From NCBI GenBank assembly GCA_964546955.1, contig CAZJLP010000009.1, forward strand, positions 1-64,000: a stretch of DNA of 64,000 nt, read 5' to 3'. Under the pieces are notes generated by a model, which saw only the letters and a list, made by a program, of their open reading frames with translations, was not told where the DNA came from and made no database searches. This document shows, in pieces, positions 42,383 through 50,105 of the stretch. Each line of letters opens with the position of its first letter. Position 1 is the first letter of the stretch. Both the position numbers and the translations under genes were made by a program. Source of the stretch: CAZJLP01 sp964546955 (GTDB lineage: Bacteria; Verrucomicrobiota; Verrucomicrobiia; Opitutales; Opitutaceae).

Positions 42383-44602
42383 ATGAAGTTTTCCCCCCGT
42401 TTCGCACGTCTCTCCCTTTGGCTGGTACTGCCCCTGCTCCCCTTGGTCTCTCTCGGCCAGGCGCGAGGCGATCGGCCGCTCAAAGCGCCTCCCTTTGTAG
42501 CGCGCGAAGTCACTGCGCTCATGCGCCTGCTGGAGGAGGTCCACTACAACCGGGATGGCGTGAAGGCCTCTCACTATTCCCAAGTCGTGCCCGACTACAT
42601 GGCCGAACTGGACGGCCAGCGCTTGTTCTTCCTGGGATCGGACAAGTCGGAATTCCAGGAGAAATACAAGACCTCCTGGCTCTACAATAACATCTCCGCG
42701 CTCGGAAAAATCGACCCCGCCTACGAGATGTTCGGCGTCTACGACGGACGCGTGCGCACCCGCATCAACTGGATTTTCGAAGAACTGCAAAAGGAGGTCG
42801 ATCTAGGATCGCAGGACACTTACCTGGTCGACCGCTCAAAAGCCGACTGGCCTGCCGACACAGCGGCGGCGGACGAACTGTGGCGCAAGCGCATCAAATA
42901 CGAAGTCATTCAGGAAATCCTCAACAAGAAGAGCGTGGACGAGGCCAAGCAAAACATCCGCAAGAAGTACGAACGGATGAGAAGCAACCTCGACGATATC
43001 GAAGCGGGCGATATCGCGGAAATGTTCTTGTCGACGATTACCCGTCTGTACGATCCGCACTCGACTTACTTTTCCGCCGACACGTTTGAGGACTTCGGCA
43101 TTCAAATGCGCCTTCAATTGGTGGGCATCGGCGCCCTGCTTGGAATGGAAGAAGACCACTGTGTGATCAAGGAAGTGATCACGGGCGGCCCCGCCGATCT
43201 CAGCAAGGAACTCCGCGCGAAAGACACGATCATCGCGGTCGCGCAGCCGAACGGCGAGCCGATCGAAGTGATCGGGATGAAACTGCGGAAGATCGTCGAC
43301 ATGATCCGGGGACAGAAAGGCACGAAAGTGCGTCTCATCGTCCAGCCGGCCGATGCAACCGACCCTTCCACTCGGAAAGAAATCGTTCTGACCCGCGACA
43401 TCGTAAACCTCGACTCGGCCAGAGCGCGGGGCGCCATCTTCGACGTGCCAGACGCCAATGGCAAAATCACCCCGATCGGCGTGATCACTCTCCCTGCGTT
43501 TTATGGTCCGGACGGCAGCGGCGATGGTGAAAACAAGAACAGCGCCACCCGCGACGTCGCCGACCTCATCAACCGCCTGCAAAAGACGGGCATTCAAGGC
43601 TTGGTGTTGGACCTTCGCCACAACGGGGGCGGACTTCTCTCCGAAGCGATCGATCTCGCGGGTCTCTTCATCAAACAAGGACCTGTCGTCCAGGTGAGGA
43701 CCTACTACGGAGACGTGAAAGTAGACAGCGACGACGATCCCGGTCTCGCCTACACGGGCCCGCTCGCAGTGCTCACCTCTAAGTTCAGCGCCTCCGCTTC
43801 GGAGATCGTCGCAGGCGCCCTGCAGAATTATGGGCGGGCGATCGTGATCGGCGACAGTTCCACGCACGGGAAAGGCAGCGTGCAGACGGTCATCGAGATG
43901 AAAACCGTGCTGAACAATATCGCTCGCGCGCCGGGCAAGACAGGCGCGGCCAAATTGACGGTGCAGAAGTTCTATCTCCCTGACGGTCATTCCACCCAAT
44001 TGAAAGGTGTCGTGCCCGATATCGTTCTGCCCTCGATCGACGACTACCTGCCCATCGGCGAGAAGGATCTCCCCCATGCGCTCGTCTGGGACGAGATTCC
44101 GTCCGCTACGTTCGACGGCAAGCCCCTCGAAGACAAAGTCGTTTCGCACTTGCGGCAGCAAAGCTCCGCCCGGCAGCAGAAGCTGGAGGAGTTCGCTTAC
44201 CTCAAGAAGAATATCGAATGGTTTAAAACGAAGCAGGAACAGAAGGTCGTAGCACTCAACCTCGAGGAACGCAAAAAACAGAAGGAGACCGACCTCGCGT
44301 TCAAGAAGAGCATGGACGCGGAAAAAGCCGCCCTCTCCAAGGGAGAGTTTGCCTTCAAGGAATTTAATCTCGGAGCTCCCAAGCCGCCGAAACCGAAGGC
44401 GGAAAAAAAGCCGCTCAAAGAAGGCGAGACGGAAGATGAGGGCGACCTTTCGACGGACGAGAACGAGAACTATCGCAAGATGGACATTCATCTCCGGGAA
44501 GCGCTTCGCGTGCTCGACGACGCACTCGACATGGGCCGCAAGCCCGAGCTCTGGGCCTCCGACCACGCTCCCCTCACCGCCCGTATCACGAAAAAGAGCT
44601 AG
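42383..44602 (+). CDS. prc: Carboxy-terminal processing protease, Prc/Tsp type (S41)
   Basis: The 739-residue protein has a signal peptide (LWLVLPLLPLVSLGQA) and acts in the periplasm on C-terminal tails of proteins. A PDZ domain covers about 235-320 (GIGALLGMEEDHCVIKEVI). The S41 catalytic domain shows LVLDLRHNGGGLLSEA, then FSASASEIVAGAL with catalytic S471, and HGKGSVQ with K497, forming a Ser-Lys dyad. The size and the long N- and C-terminal helical domains match E. coli Prc rather than the short CtpA type. The C-terminal region (about 590-700) is very Lys-rich. Confidence 0.93.
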   Translation: MKFSPRFARLSLWLVLPLLPLVSLGQARGDRPLKAPPFVAREVTALMRLLEEVHYNRDGVKASHYSQVVPDYMAELDGQRLFFLGSDKSEFQEKYKTSWLYNNISALGKIDPAYEMFGVYDGRVRTRINWIFEELQKEVDLGSQDTYLVDRSKADWPADTAAADELWRKRIKYEVIQEILNKKSVDEAKQNIRKKYERMRSNLDDIEAGDIAEMFLSTITRLYDPHSTYFSADTFEDFGIQMRLQLVGIGALLGMEEDHCVIKEVITGGPADLSKELRAKDTIIAVAQPNGEPIEVIGMKLRKIVDMIRGQKGTKVRLIVQPADATDPSTRKEIVLTRDIVNLDSARARGAIFDVPDANGKITPIGVITLPAFYGPDGSGDGENKNSATRDVADLINRLQKTGIQGLVLDLRHNGGGLLSEAIDLAGLFIKQGPVVQVRTYYGDVKVDSDDDPGLAYTGPLAVLTSKFSASASEIVAGALQNYGRAIVIGDSSTHGKGSVQTVIEMKTVLNNIARAPGKTGAAKLTVQKFYLPDGHSTQLKGVVPDIVLPSIDDYLPIGEKDLPHALVWDEIPSATFDGKPLEDKVVSHLRQQSSARQQKLEEFAYLKKNIEWFKTKQEQKVVALNLEERKKQKETDLAFKKSMDAEKAALSKGEFAFKEFNLGAPKPPKPKAEKKPLKEGETEDEGDLSTDENENYRKMDIHLREALRVLDDALDMGRKPELWASDHAPLTARITKKS

Positions 44603-44637
44603 GCAGGTTAGCCGCCGTATTGTGTGCCAGCTCGAAC

Positions 44638-44812
44638 GGTAGGGCGAGTGCCTCCGGACGAGCCGTCGTCACAGCAATACCGCGCGTCCGCATCCCAGCT
44701 GCGTAGTTTGATCGAGCAAGGCTCAGGCGTCATGGAGGCCACCCACGGCTCGGCCGCCGTTTCGACAGGCTCAAGGTCCCGAGCTTGTCGAGGGAGAGCC
44801 ACCCGCCCTACC
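44638..44812. mobile_element. MITE-like element with GGTAGGGCG terminal inverted repeats
   Basis: The left end GGTAGGGCGAGTGCCTCC and the reverse complement of the right end (GGTAGGGCGGGTGGCTCTCC) match closely. Inside is a second stem, CGACAGGCTC with GAGCTTGTCG, one mismatch. A partial copy lies at 30-98. There is no open frame of note inside, so it would need a helper transposase from elsewhere. It begins 36 bases after the prc stop. The rest of the 367-base gap (44813-44969) shows nothing I recognise. Confidence 0.65.
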
Positions 44813-44969
44813 GCCGGCGCGTTTTGGTCTGATCCGCGCTAACTCCCGCAGCGACATTTTATCTAACCGCCTGACGCGCGCTCAATTCTTCTCCCTGCTA
44901 CAATCAAAAGCCTACCCGATCCCCTACCATTTTCTGAACCCGTAAGAACCGCTTGGAAACGGCGGCATG

Positions 44970-45818
44970 TTATTTCCATGCGAGCACAAACCGATCTCGG
45001 CCGGTCAAATCGCGGTGCGACTCGGTTTTCGAGAATCCGGCCTCGGCGCACCCCTGCTGCACGACGACATGCTGAGAAATCCCGGTCTCGAGCCCCAGGA
45101 GTCCGCCTGAGTTTAAAAATTGGGGCGCACCGGCGATAATCGTTCTCAAATCCGCGCGCCCCTCGTCCGCCGCGGTCAACGCAGCCGTGGGTTCAAACTG
45201 GCGGACCTCGAGAGCGGTGGCGGCCGTTTCTTCCGCGGAAAGATAGGGAGGATTCGCCACGATCAGGTCAAAGCGAGTGTCAGGAGGCAGAACGGAAAAC
45301 CAATCCGATTTCGAAAACGTCACACGCTCCGCCAGCTCCAGCGCCGCGGCATTTTCGCGGGCCAGGGAAAGGGCCTCTTCGCTCGCGTCTACTGCTTCAA
45401 CGTGCGCGGCAGTGTACTTTTGGGCGAAGGCCAGCGCCAAAGCACCGGACCCTGTGCCGAGATCCAATATTCGCCGAGGTGCCTGGCGCAGGGCCCCGGC
45501 GATCAGGTCGACCAACTGTTCGGTTTCAGGCCGGGGGATCAATGCTCGCCGGTCCGTCTTCAACTTTAGTCCCTGCCATTCGGTCTCGCCGAGAATGTAT
45601 TGAACCGGTTCGTGCGCGCCGCGACGCCGCACAAGCGGGCGAATTTTTTCCAACTCCGCCTCGGGCAAAACGCGCTCGAATTGAAGGTACAGCTGCATCC
45701 GCTTTAAACCGAGCGCGTGCCCGACCAGAAGCTCCGCGTTCAAGCGGGGATTCTCGATCCCCTTTGAAGCAAAGAAGTCCGTCGTCTTCTTCAAAATCTC
45801 CAGGACGGTGAGCATCAA
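44970..45818 (-). CDS. prmC: Release-factor glutamine N5-methyltransferase PrmC
   Basis: PrmC methylates the glutamine of the GGQ motif in release factors RF1 and RF2. The 282-residue protein has the helical N-terminal domain ending VQYILGETEWQGL, the RRALIPRPETE segment, the SAM motif DLGTGSG at 119-125 and the substrate motif NPPY at 189-192. It lies 36 bases downstream of prfA, its target, in the classic prfA-prmC pair. The start could be either of two adjacent ATG codons. Confidence 0.96.
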   Translation of the reverse strand: MMLTVLEILKKTTDFFASKGIENPRLNAELLVGHALGLKRMQLYLQFERVLPEAELEKIRPLVRRRGAHEPVQYILGETEWQGLKLKTDRRALIPRPETEQLVDLIAGALRQAPRRILDLGTGSGALALAFAQKYTAAHVEAVDASEEALSLARENAAALELAERVTFSKSDWFSVLPPDTRFDLIVANPPYLSAEETAATALEVRQFEPTAALTAADEGRADLRTIIAGAPQFLNSGGLLGLETGISQHVVVQQGCAEAGFSKTESHRDLTGRDRFVLAWK

Positions 45819-45854
45819 GCGATCAAGGCTAGGATTTCACACAGGCGACCCTGT

Positions 45855-46982
45855 TCATTCGTCGTCCGCCTCGGCTCTCCGGCCGGCCAGTCCCGTGAAC
45901 TCCACTCCCGTGAGCGCGGCCAATTTCTCCTCGAAATCAACCCGCTGGAGGTTCGAGATGATGTCGTCGATGTTTCCCTCCATCACCTGGGGCAGATTGT
46001 AGAGCGTGAGGCCGATGCGATGATCGGTCAGACGATTTTGCGGGAAGTTGTACGTACGGATCCGTTCGCTTCGATCGCCCGACCCGATCTGGCTTCGACG
46101 GTGTTCGGCGTATTTCGCGTGTTCCTCATCCTCCTTGAGCTTGAGCAAACGAGAACGCAGGACGGTCAGGGCTTTTGCCTTGTTCTTCAACTGCGAACGC
46201 TCATCGGCACAGGAGACGATGAGACCGGTGGGCTTGTGCAGGATCTGCACCGCCGAATCCGTCGTGTTCACGCCTTGCCCGCCCGGTCCGCTGGCGCGGC
46301 TGACCGTGATCTCCAACTCCTGCGGATCGATCTTCACATCCACTTCCTCTGCTTCGGGGAGCACCGCCACCGTCACGGTCGAAGTATGAATCCGACCGTT
46401 CGCCTCGGTCACCGGAACGCGCTGCACCCGATGCACGCCGCTCTCGAATTTTAACTGACGGTAGACGTCCTGGCCTGAAATCAAGAAGATCACTTCCTTG
46501 AATCCGCCGCGCTCGGAAGGACTGGAACTCATCGGCTGAATCTTCCAACCGCGCCCTTCCGCGTACTTCGAATACAGGCGGAAAAGCTCCCCCGCAAAAA
46601 GGCTCGCTTCCTCGCCCCCGGTCCCAGCTCGGATTTCCATCACCGTGTTGCGCGAGTCGCTGGGCTCCGGCGGAATCATCGACCGCAGGACGGTCTGCTT
46701 CAATTCGTCCCGTTTGCGTTGCAGTTCGGGCAGCTCTGCCCCGGCGAGTTCCCGCAGATCCGAGTCGGCGTTCTGGTCTTTGATCAGAGCCTGGGCCTCG
46801 GCAATTTCCCGCTCCAGCTTGCGGTGTGATTTGAAGTCGGCCACGAGCTGCTGGAGTTTCTGCTGCTCGCGGCTGATCTCCGCCGCTTTGCGCGGATTGC
46901 TGTAGAAGGCAGGCTCCGCCATTTGCGCGTCGAGTTCGTCGAGACGGCGCTGAAAAGGAGCGATATCGGGCAGTTGATCCAT
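45855..46982 (-). CDS. prfA: Peptide chain release factor 1
   Basis: RF1 reads UAA and UAG stop codons and triggers peptide release. The 375-residue protein has the tripeptide anticodon PVT in VQRVPVTEANGRIHTS (PxT marks RF1; RF2 has SPF) and the catalytic GGQ at 234-236, here in GPGGQGVNTTDSAV. The C-terminal SERIRTYNFPQNRLTDHRI is highly conserved. No frameshift site interrupts it. prmC follows directly. Confidence 0.97.
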   Translation of the reverse strand: MDQLPDIAPFQRRLDELDAQMAEPAFYSNPRKAAEISREQQKLQQLVADFKSHRKLEREIAEAQALIKDQNADSDLRELAGAELPELQRKRDELKQTVLRSMIPPEPSDSRNTVMEIRAGTGGEEASLFAGELFRLYSKYAEGRGWKIQPMSSSPSERGGFKEVIFLISGQDVYRQLKFESGVHRVQRVPVTEANGRIHTSTVTVAVLPEAEEVDVKIDPQELEITVSRASGPGGQGVNTTDSAVQILHKPTGLIVSCADERSQLKNKAKALTVLRSRLLKLKEDEEHAKYAEHRRSQIGSGDRSERIRTYNFPQNRLTDHRIGLTLYNLPQVMEGNIDDIISNLQRVDFEEKLAALTGVEFTGLAGRRAEADDE

Positions 46983-47099
46983 GGAAACGGGGAAAAGCGT
47001 GAAACCAGGCCCGCGATTTGCGAATTGCGAAAGCAGCCGCGGTGCGGCTTGCTGGAGCCCACTCCACCAGGCGCTTCCGCCTAGAAGTGCTGATTCGTT

Positions 47100-48125
47100 A
47101 TGGCTACGACGCTATTCACTCAAAACATCATCGCGTGCATTTGGGACTTCGACAAGACCCTAATCCCGGAATACATGCAGTCCCCCCTGTTCCGGCGCTT
47201 TGGCGTTAACGAAGCCAAATTCTGGGCGGAAACCAACAGCCTGGTCGAACACTACCGGCGGCGCGGATATCACCTCTCGGGCGAGATCGCGTATCTCAAT
47301 CACCTGCTGACCTACGTTCACGCGGGCGAAATGCCCAAACTGAACAACAAGCTGCTGCGCGAATGCGGCGGAGAAATTAAATTCTATCCCGGCCTGCCTC
47401 AGTTCTTCGACCGCGTGAAACAATACGCCGCGGAAAAGGAAATCTACCGGAAGAACGAGATTCAGGTTGAGCACTACATTGTCAGCACCGGCCTGGCCGA
47501 AATGATCCGCGGCAGCGCGATTGCCAAGCACGTGGACGGCATCTGGGGCTGCGAATTCATCGAGAATCCGCTCCAACCCGGGTTCCTCAAACAAAACGAA
47601 TTGGAGATCTCGGCCGAAGCCGAAATCGCGCAGATCGGAATGGTGATCGACAACACGACCAAAACGCGCGCCCTGTTCGAAATCAACAAGGGCACAAACA
47701 AGAACGCGGCGATAGACGTCAACGCGAACATCGTGCCGGAGGACCGTCGTATCCCTTTTTTGAATATGATCTATATCGCGGACGGCCCCAGCGATATTCC
47801 AAGCTTTTCCGTCGTGAAGAAAGGCGGCGGCAAGGCTTATGCCGTTTACAATCCGGCTCGCACGGACGAGTTCGCCCAAAACGACCGTCTGCGACATGTC
47901 GGCCGCATCGACCACTACGGCCCGGCGGACTATACGGAGGCAAGCAGCACCGCGCAGTGGCTTCGCCTTCATATCCATAGCATTTGCGATCGTATCGTGA
48001 TCGACCGGGAGGCAGCCGTCGCCCAGCGGGTTTCCCGCCCTCCCAAACACCTCAACGCCACCCCTGAGGAAGAAGCGGCCCGCAAAGGCATCCGAAGCCC
48101 TAGACAAGCCTCCTTCCTGGAATAG
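47100..48125 (+). CDS. HAD-superfamily hydrolase
   Basis: The 341-residue cytosolic protein has HAD motif I as WDFDKTL (nucleophile D16, acid-base D18), motif II as IVSTG, a motif III candidate lysine in NTTKTRAL, and motif IV as YIADGPSDIPSF. The DFDKT form and motif IV match phosphoserine-phosphatase-like HAD enzymes. The chain is longer than those, with a large helical cap (about 30-110) and a C-terminal tail of about 50 basic residues. The natural substrate cannot be predicted. It stands alone and is divergent from prfA. Confidence 0.85.
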   Translation: MATTLFTQNIIACIWDFDKTLIPEYMQSPLFRRFGVNEAKFWAETNSLVEHYRRRGYHLSGEIAYLNHLLTYVHAGEMPKLNNKLLRECGGEIKFYPGLPQFFDRVKQYAAEKEIYRKNEIQVEHYIVSTGLAEMIRGSAIAKHVDGIWGCEFIENPLQPGFLKQNELEISAEAEIAQIGMVIDNTTKTRALFEINKGTNKNAAIDVNANIVPEDRRIPFLNMIYIADGPSDIPSFSVVKKGGGKAYAVYNPARTDEFAQNDRLRHVGRIDHYGPADYTEASSTAQWLRLHIHSICDRIVIDREAAVAQRVSRPPKHLNATPEEEAARKGIRSPRQASFLE

Positions 48126-48205
48126 CCCCCCAGCGATCGACGGGGCGGGGCCGCGGCCGCCCCTCTGTTTTACTGCAGCAGGCGCTGAGAATGGCAAAGC
48201 GCCCC

Positions 48206-48261
48206 GCCGCCGTAGGTATGCGTAATCCGGCGTAGTCCCACAAAGTCAGGCCTACGACGGC
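48206..48261. repeat. GCCGYCGTAGG inverted-repeat element
   Basis: GCCGCCGTAGG at 48206-48216 and CCTACGACGGC at 48251-48261 are reverse complements at 10 of 11 positions. They enclose CGGCGTAGTCCC, which repeats the CGTAG word. It lies between the convergent ends of the HAD gene and the transglycosylase-like gene and could act as an mRNA end structure for both. A small stem GGCGCT/AGCGCC lies just before it at 48181-48203. Confidence 0.5.
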
Positions 48262-48306
48262 TTTGAGCCCCCCGCCCCCGTTCAAACGCGGGAGCGTTTA
48301 GAATCC

Positions 48307-48999
48307 TCAATCCTCCGCGCGTGACGAGCTGGCCCGCGCAAGGCTGAAAACGATCGGGGGATGCTCTCCCGCCGCCACCGCAGCGGCGTACGCCGCTTCC
48401 TGCTTTTCGGCCGCCGCACGCGCTGCCAAAAGCTGTTGCTCTTTCAAAACCTCTTGCTGCCGGCGCAAGTGTGTCTCCCGGGTGACTTCGGCGACCAGAT
48501 TCTCCACACGTCTGGCGTAATGGCGGGTGTGCGAAGTAATCCGTCCGGTGACGGTGGCAGTGAGCCCCGCATTCCAGACTAGCGCGATCCGGTAGGGGGT
48601 CGGTTCAAGACCCGCCTTGCGGAGGCCTTCCTGGATCCACGCGTAATGCTTGTCGGCCACGATATCCAACTCCTGCTGGTCCGTAGCCAATTGAAAAGAC
48701 TTGGTCGTGTACATCCGCCACGTGGTCGGCCGGAACTGATAAGGGCCAAGTTCACCCCGGCGGCCCACCCGGGTGCTGTTCGTGGGGTTTTCCACCATGT
48801 GGATGGCATGCAGGACGGTTGCCTGGTCTGCGGCCGCCGCTAAAGGCCCGAGTGCCCCAAAAGCGATGATTCCGACCATCGTTCCGAACCGGCCTACTCG
48901 CTTCCGGCCGGAGGCCACGGCCGCGCGACGTATCCAATTATGGCTACGCCGCATTGCGTGGTTTGTGCCGGGTCGGCAGAGCATTTTGCACGGTTTCAT
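48307..48999 (-). CDS. Secreted lysozyme/lytic-transglycosylase-like protein
   Basis: The 230-residue protein has a basic N-terminus and a signal peptide-like core (MVGIIAFGALGPLAAAA, residues 41-57). The mature part resembles the SLT lysozyme fold: E70 in HMVENP as candidate catalytic acid, GELGPYQFRPTTW at 82-94 (family G-x-x-G-x-x-Q-x-x-P-x-T), and LVWNAG near 140-145 (compare AYNAG). The C-terminal third is Ala/Glu/Gln-rich helix. The motifs are degenerate, so a peptidoglycan-cleaving role is inference. Several ATGs are possible starts (48999, 48954); I give the longest. Confidence 0.6.
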   Translation of the reverse strand: MKPCKMLCRPGTNHAMRRSHNWIRRAAVASGRKRVGRFGTMVGIIAFGALGPLAAAADQATVLHAIHMVENPTNSTRVGRRGELGPYQFRPTTWRMYTTKSFQLATDQQELDIVADKHYAWIQEGLRKAGLEPTPYRIALVWNAGLTATVTGRITSHTRHYARRVENLVAEVTRETHLRRQQEVLKEQQLLAARAAAEKQEAAYAAAVAAGEHPPIVFSLARASSSRAED

Positions 49000-49341
49000 A
49001 AGGACTGACGATCAAGCGGGCCACTGCTGACACCACCATCGGACTGAGGTTCAATTTCTTAAATTACCCCCTAGGTCACAAGCCTGAACTCGCACGCCGT
49101 CCAATCGTAAAATAGATACCCTTGTCCCTTTGCTTAGGCTACTTACCTGAGTTCTTCTATCGTCGACGCTAACTTTTTTTCACCCGTTCGAATGCTTTGT
49201 AATGGCCTCGGACTCTTTACAAATCCACGGCAAAATGCCCCAGAAATTGTAAATTTTACTAAGCGGGGCGACGTTGCACAACATAAGACTTGCTTATCGG
49301 TTTCGCAAAGTGCTCCGCATCAGAAACGAACCTGCTAGCCG
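49000..49341. other. AT-richer gap before the transglycosylase-like gene
   Basis: This 342-base gap is markedly richer in A and T than the rest of the window and has no convincing open frame on either strand. It contains a 7-base dyad TTTACAA (49216-49222) and TTGTAAA (49247-49253), and a run of eight T at about 49171. It presumably holds the promoter of the minus-strand gene at 48999 and the 3' end of coaB. A small RNA cannot be excluded. Confidence 0.5.
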
Positions 49342-49980
49342 TTATTCTTTGAAAAAAAGTTCACCCATGATGGAGCGAGCGAGCTCGGTCTTCAATGCCG
49401 CTGGCAGCGTGACCCGCCGCCCGTTCCGGGAGAGAAGCGTAACGGCGTTGGAATCTGACTCCATCCCCAGACCTGCGCGGCCCACTTCGTTCGCGACGAT
49501 CCAATCCAGGTTCTTTTCCGCAAGTTTTCGCCGTGCCGATGCCTCCACATCCGTCGTCTCCGCGGCGAAGCCGATCACGGACTGATCCGGACGCTTTCGA
49601 GCGCCGAGCATTTTGAGGATATCGATGGTCGGCTCGAGCTCCAAGATGAGGCGGTCTGCCTTCTTCAGTTTTTGAGGGGATGTCGCCTTCGGGCGATAGT
49701 CCGCGACCGCCGCCACGGCGATGAAGGCGTCACAGGCCGGAAAAAGGCCTTCGCACACTCCCGCCATTTCGGCGGCGGACGTGACGCGGTGGACGACGGC
49801 ACCGGCCGGAGGGGTCAGGCTGACGGGACCCGTGACGAGATCGACGGCAAAACCGCGCTCAAGGGCGGCGGCCGCGAGCGCATATCCCATTTTGCCGCTC
49901 GAGCCATTGCTCAAGTATCGGACCGGGTCCAGGTGCTCGCGAGTCGGACCGGCAGTGATCAGGCAGCGCAAAGAAGGCAT
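49342..49980 (-). CDS. coaB: Stand-alone phosphopantothenate-cysteine ligase
   Basis: CoaB couples phosphopantothenate to cysteine in coenzyme A synthesis. The 212-residue product starts with LITAGPTREHLDPVRYLSN, and SSGKMGYALA follows, the nucleotide-binding signature. Later come VAAVADYRPK and GFAAET. In most bacteria this is the C-terminal half of a CoaBC fusion; here the N-terminal CoaC half is absent and is encoded at 62896-63462. The ATG at 49978-49980 directly precedes the conserved N-terminus, and the ftsH terminator lies upstream of it, so this gene needs its own promoter. Confidence 0.92.
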   Translation of the reverse strand: MPSLRCLITAGPTREHLDPVRYLSNGSSGKMGYALAAAALERGFAVDLVTGPVSLTPPAGAVVHRVTSAAEMAGVCEGLFPACDAFIAVAAVADYRPKATSPQKLKKADRLILELEPTIDILKMLGARKRPDQSVIGFAAETTDVEASARRKLAEKNLDWIVANEVGRAGLGMESDSNAVTLLSRNGRRVTLPAALKTELARSIMGELFFKE

Positions 49981-50051
49981 ATGGGAGGCTATCCTGGGGT
50001 GAGGCGACGAACCAGTCAAACGCCCGCCCCGCCGAGTCCTTCGTTGCCAAC

Positions 50052-50077
50052 AAAAAGGCGCGGTTTTCACCGCGCCT
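50052..50077 (-). terminator. Terminator of ftsH
   Basis: On the minus strand AGGCGCGGT, a GAAA loop and ACCGCGCCT are followed by TTTTTG. It starts 29 bases after the ftsH stop and closes the tilS-ftsH transcript. Confidence 0.87.
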
Positions 50078-50105
50078 GGAAAAATGGCCTTGTTAGGACC
50101 GGCGC

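Noticed and set aside
42836..44566. A 576-codon minus-strand frame over prc, and a 569-codon one over ileS (54744-56453)
   Set aside because: Both mirror strongly supported genes and have no recognisable motifs.
49225..49245. TGGGGCATTTTGCC on the minus strand as a sigma-54 promoter
   Set aside because: The GG and GC elements are two bases too close for the -24/-12 consensus.
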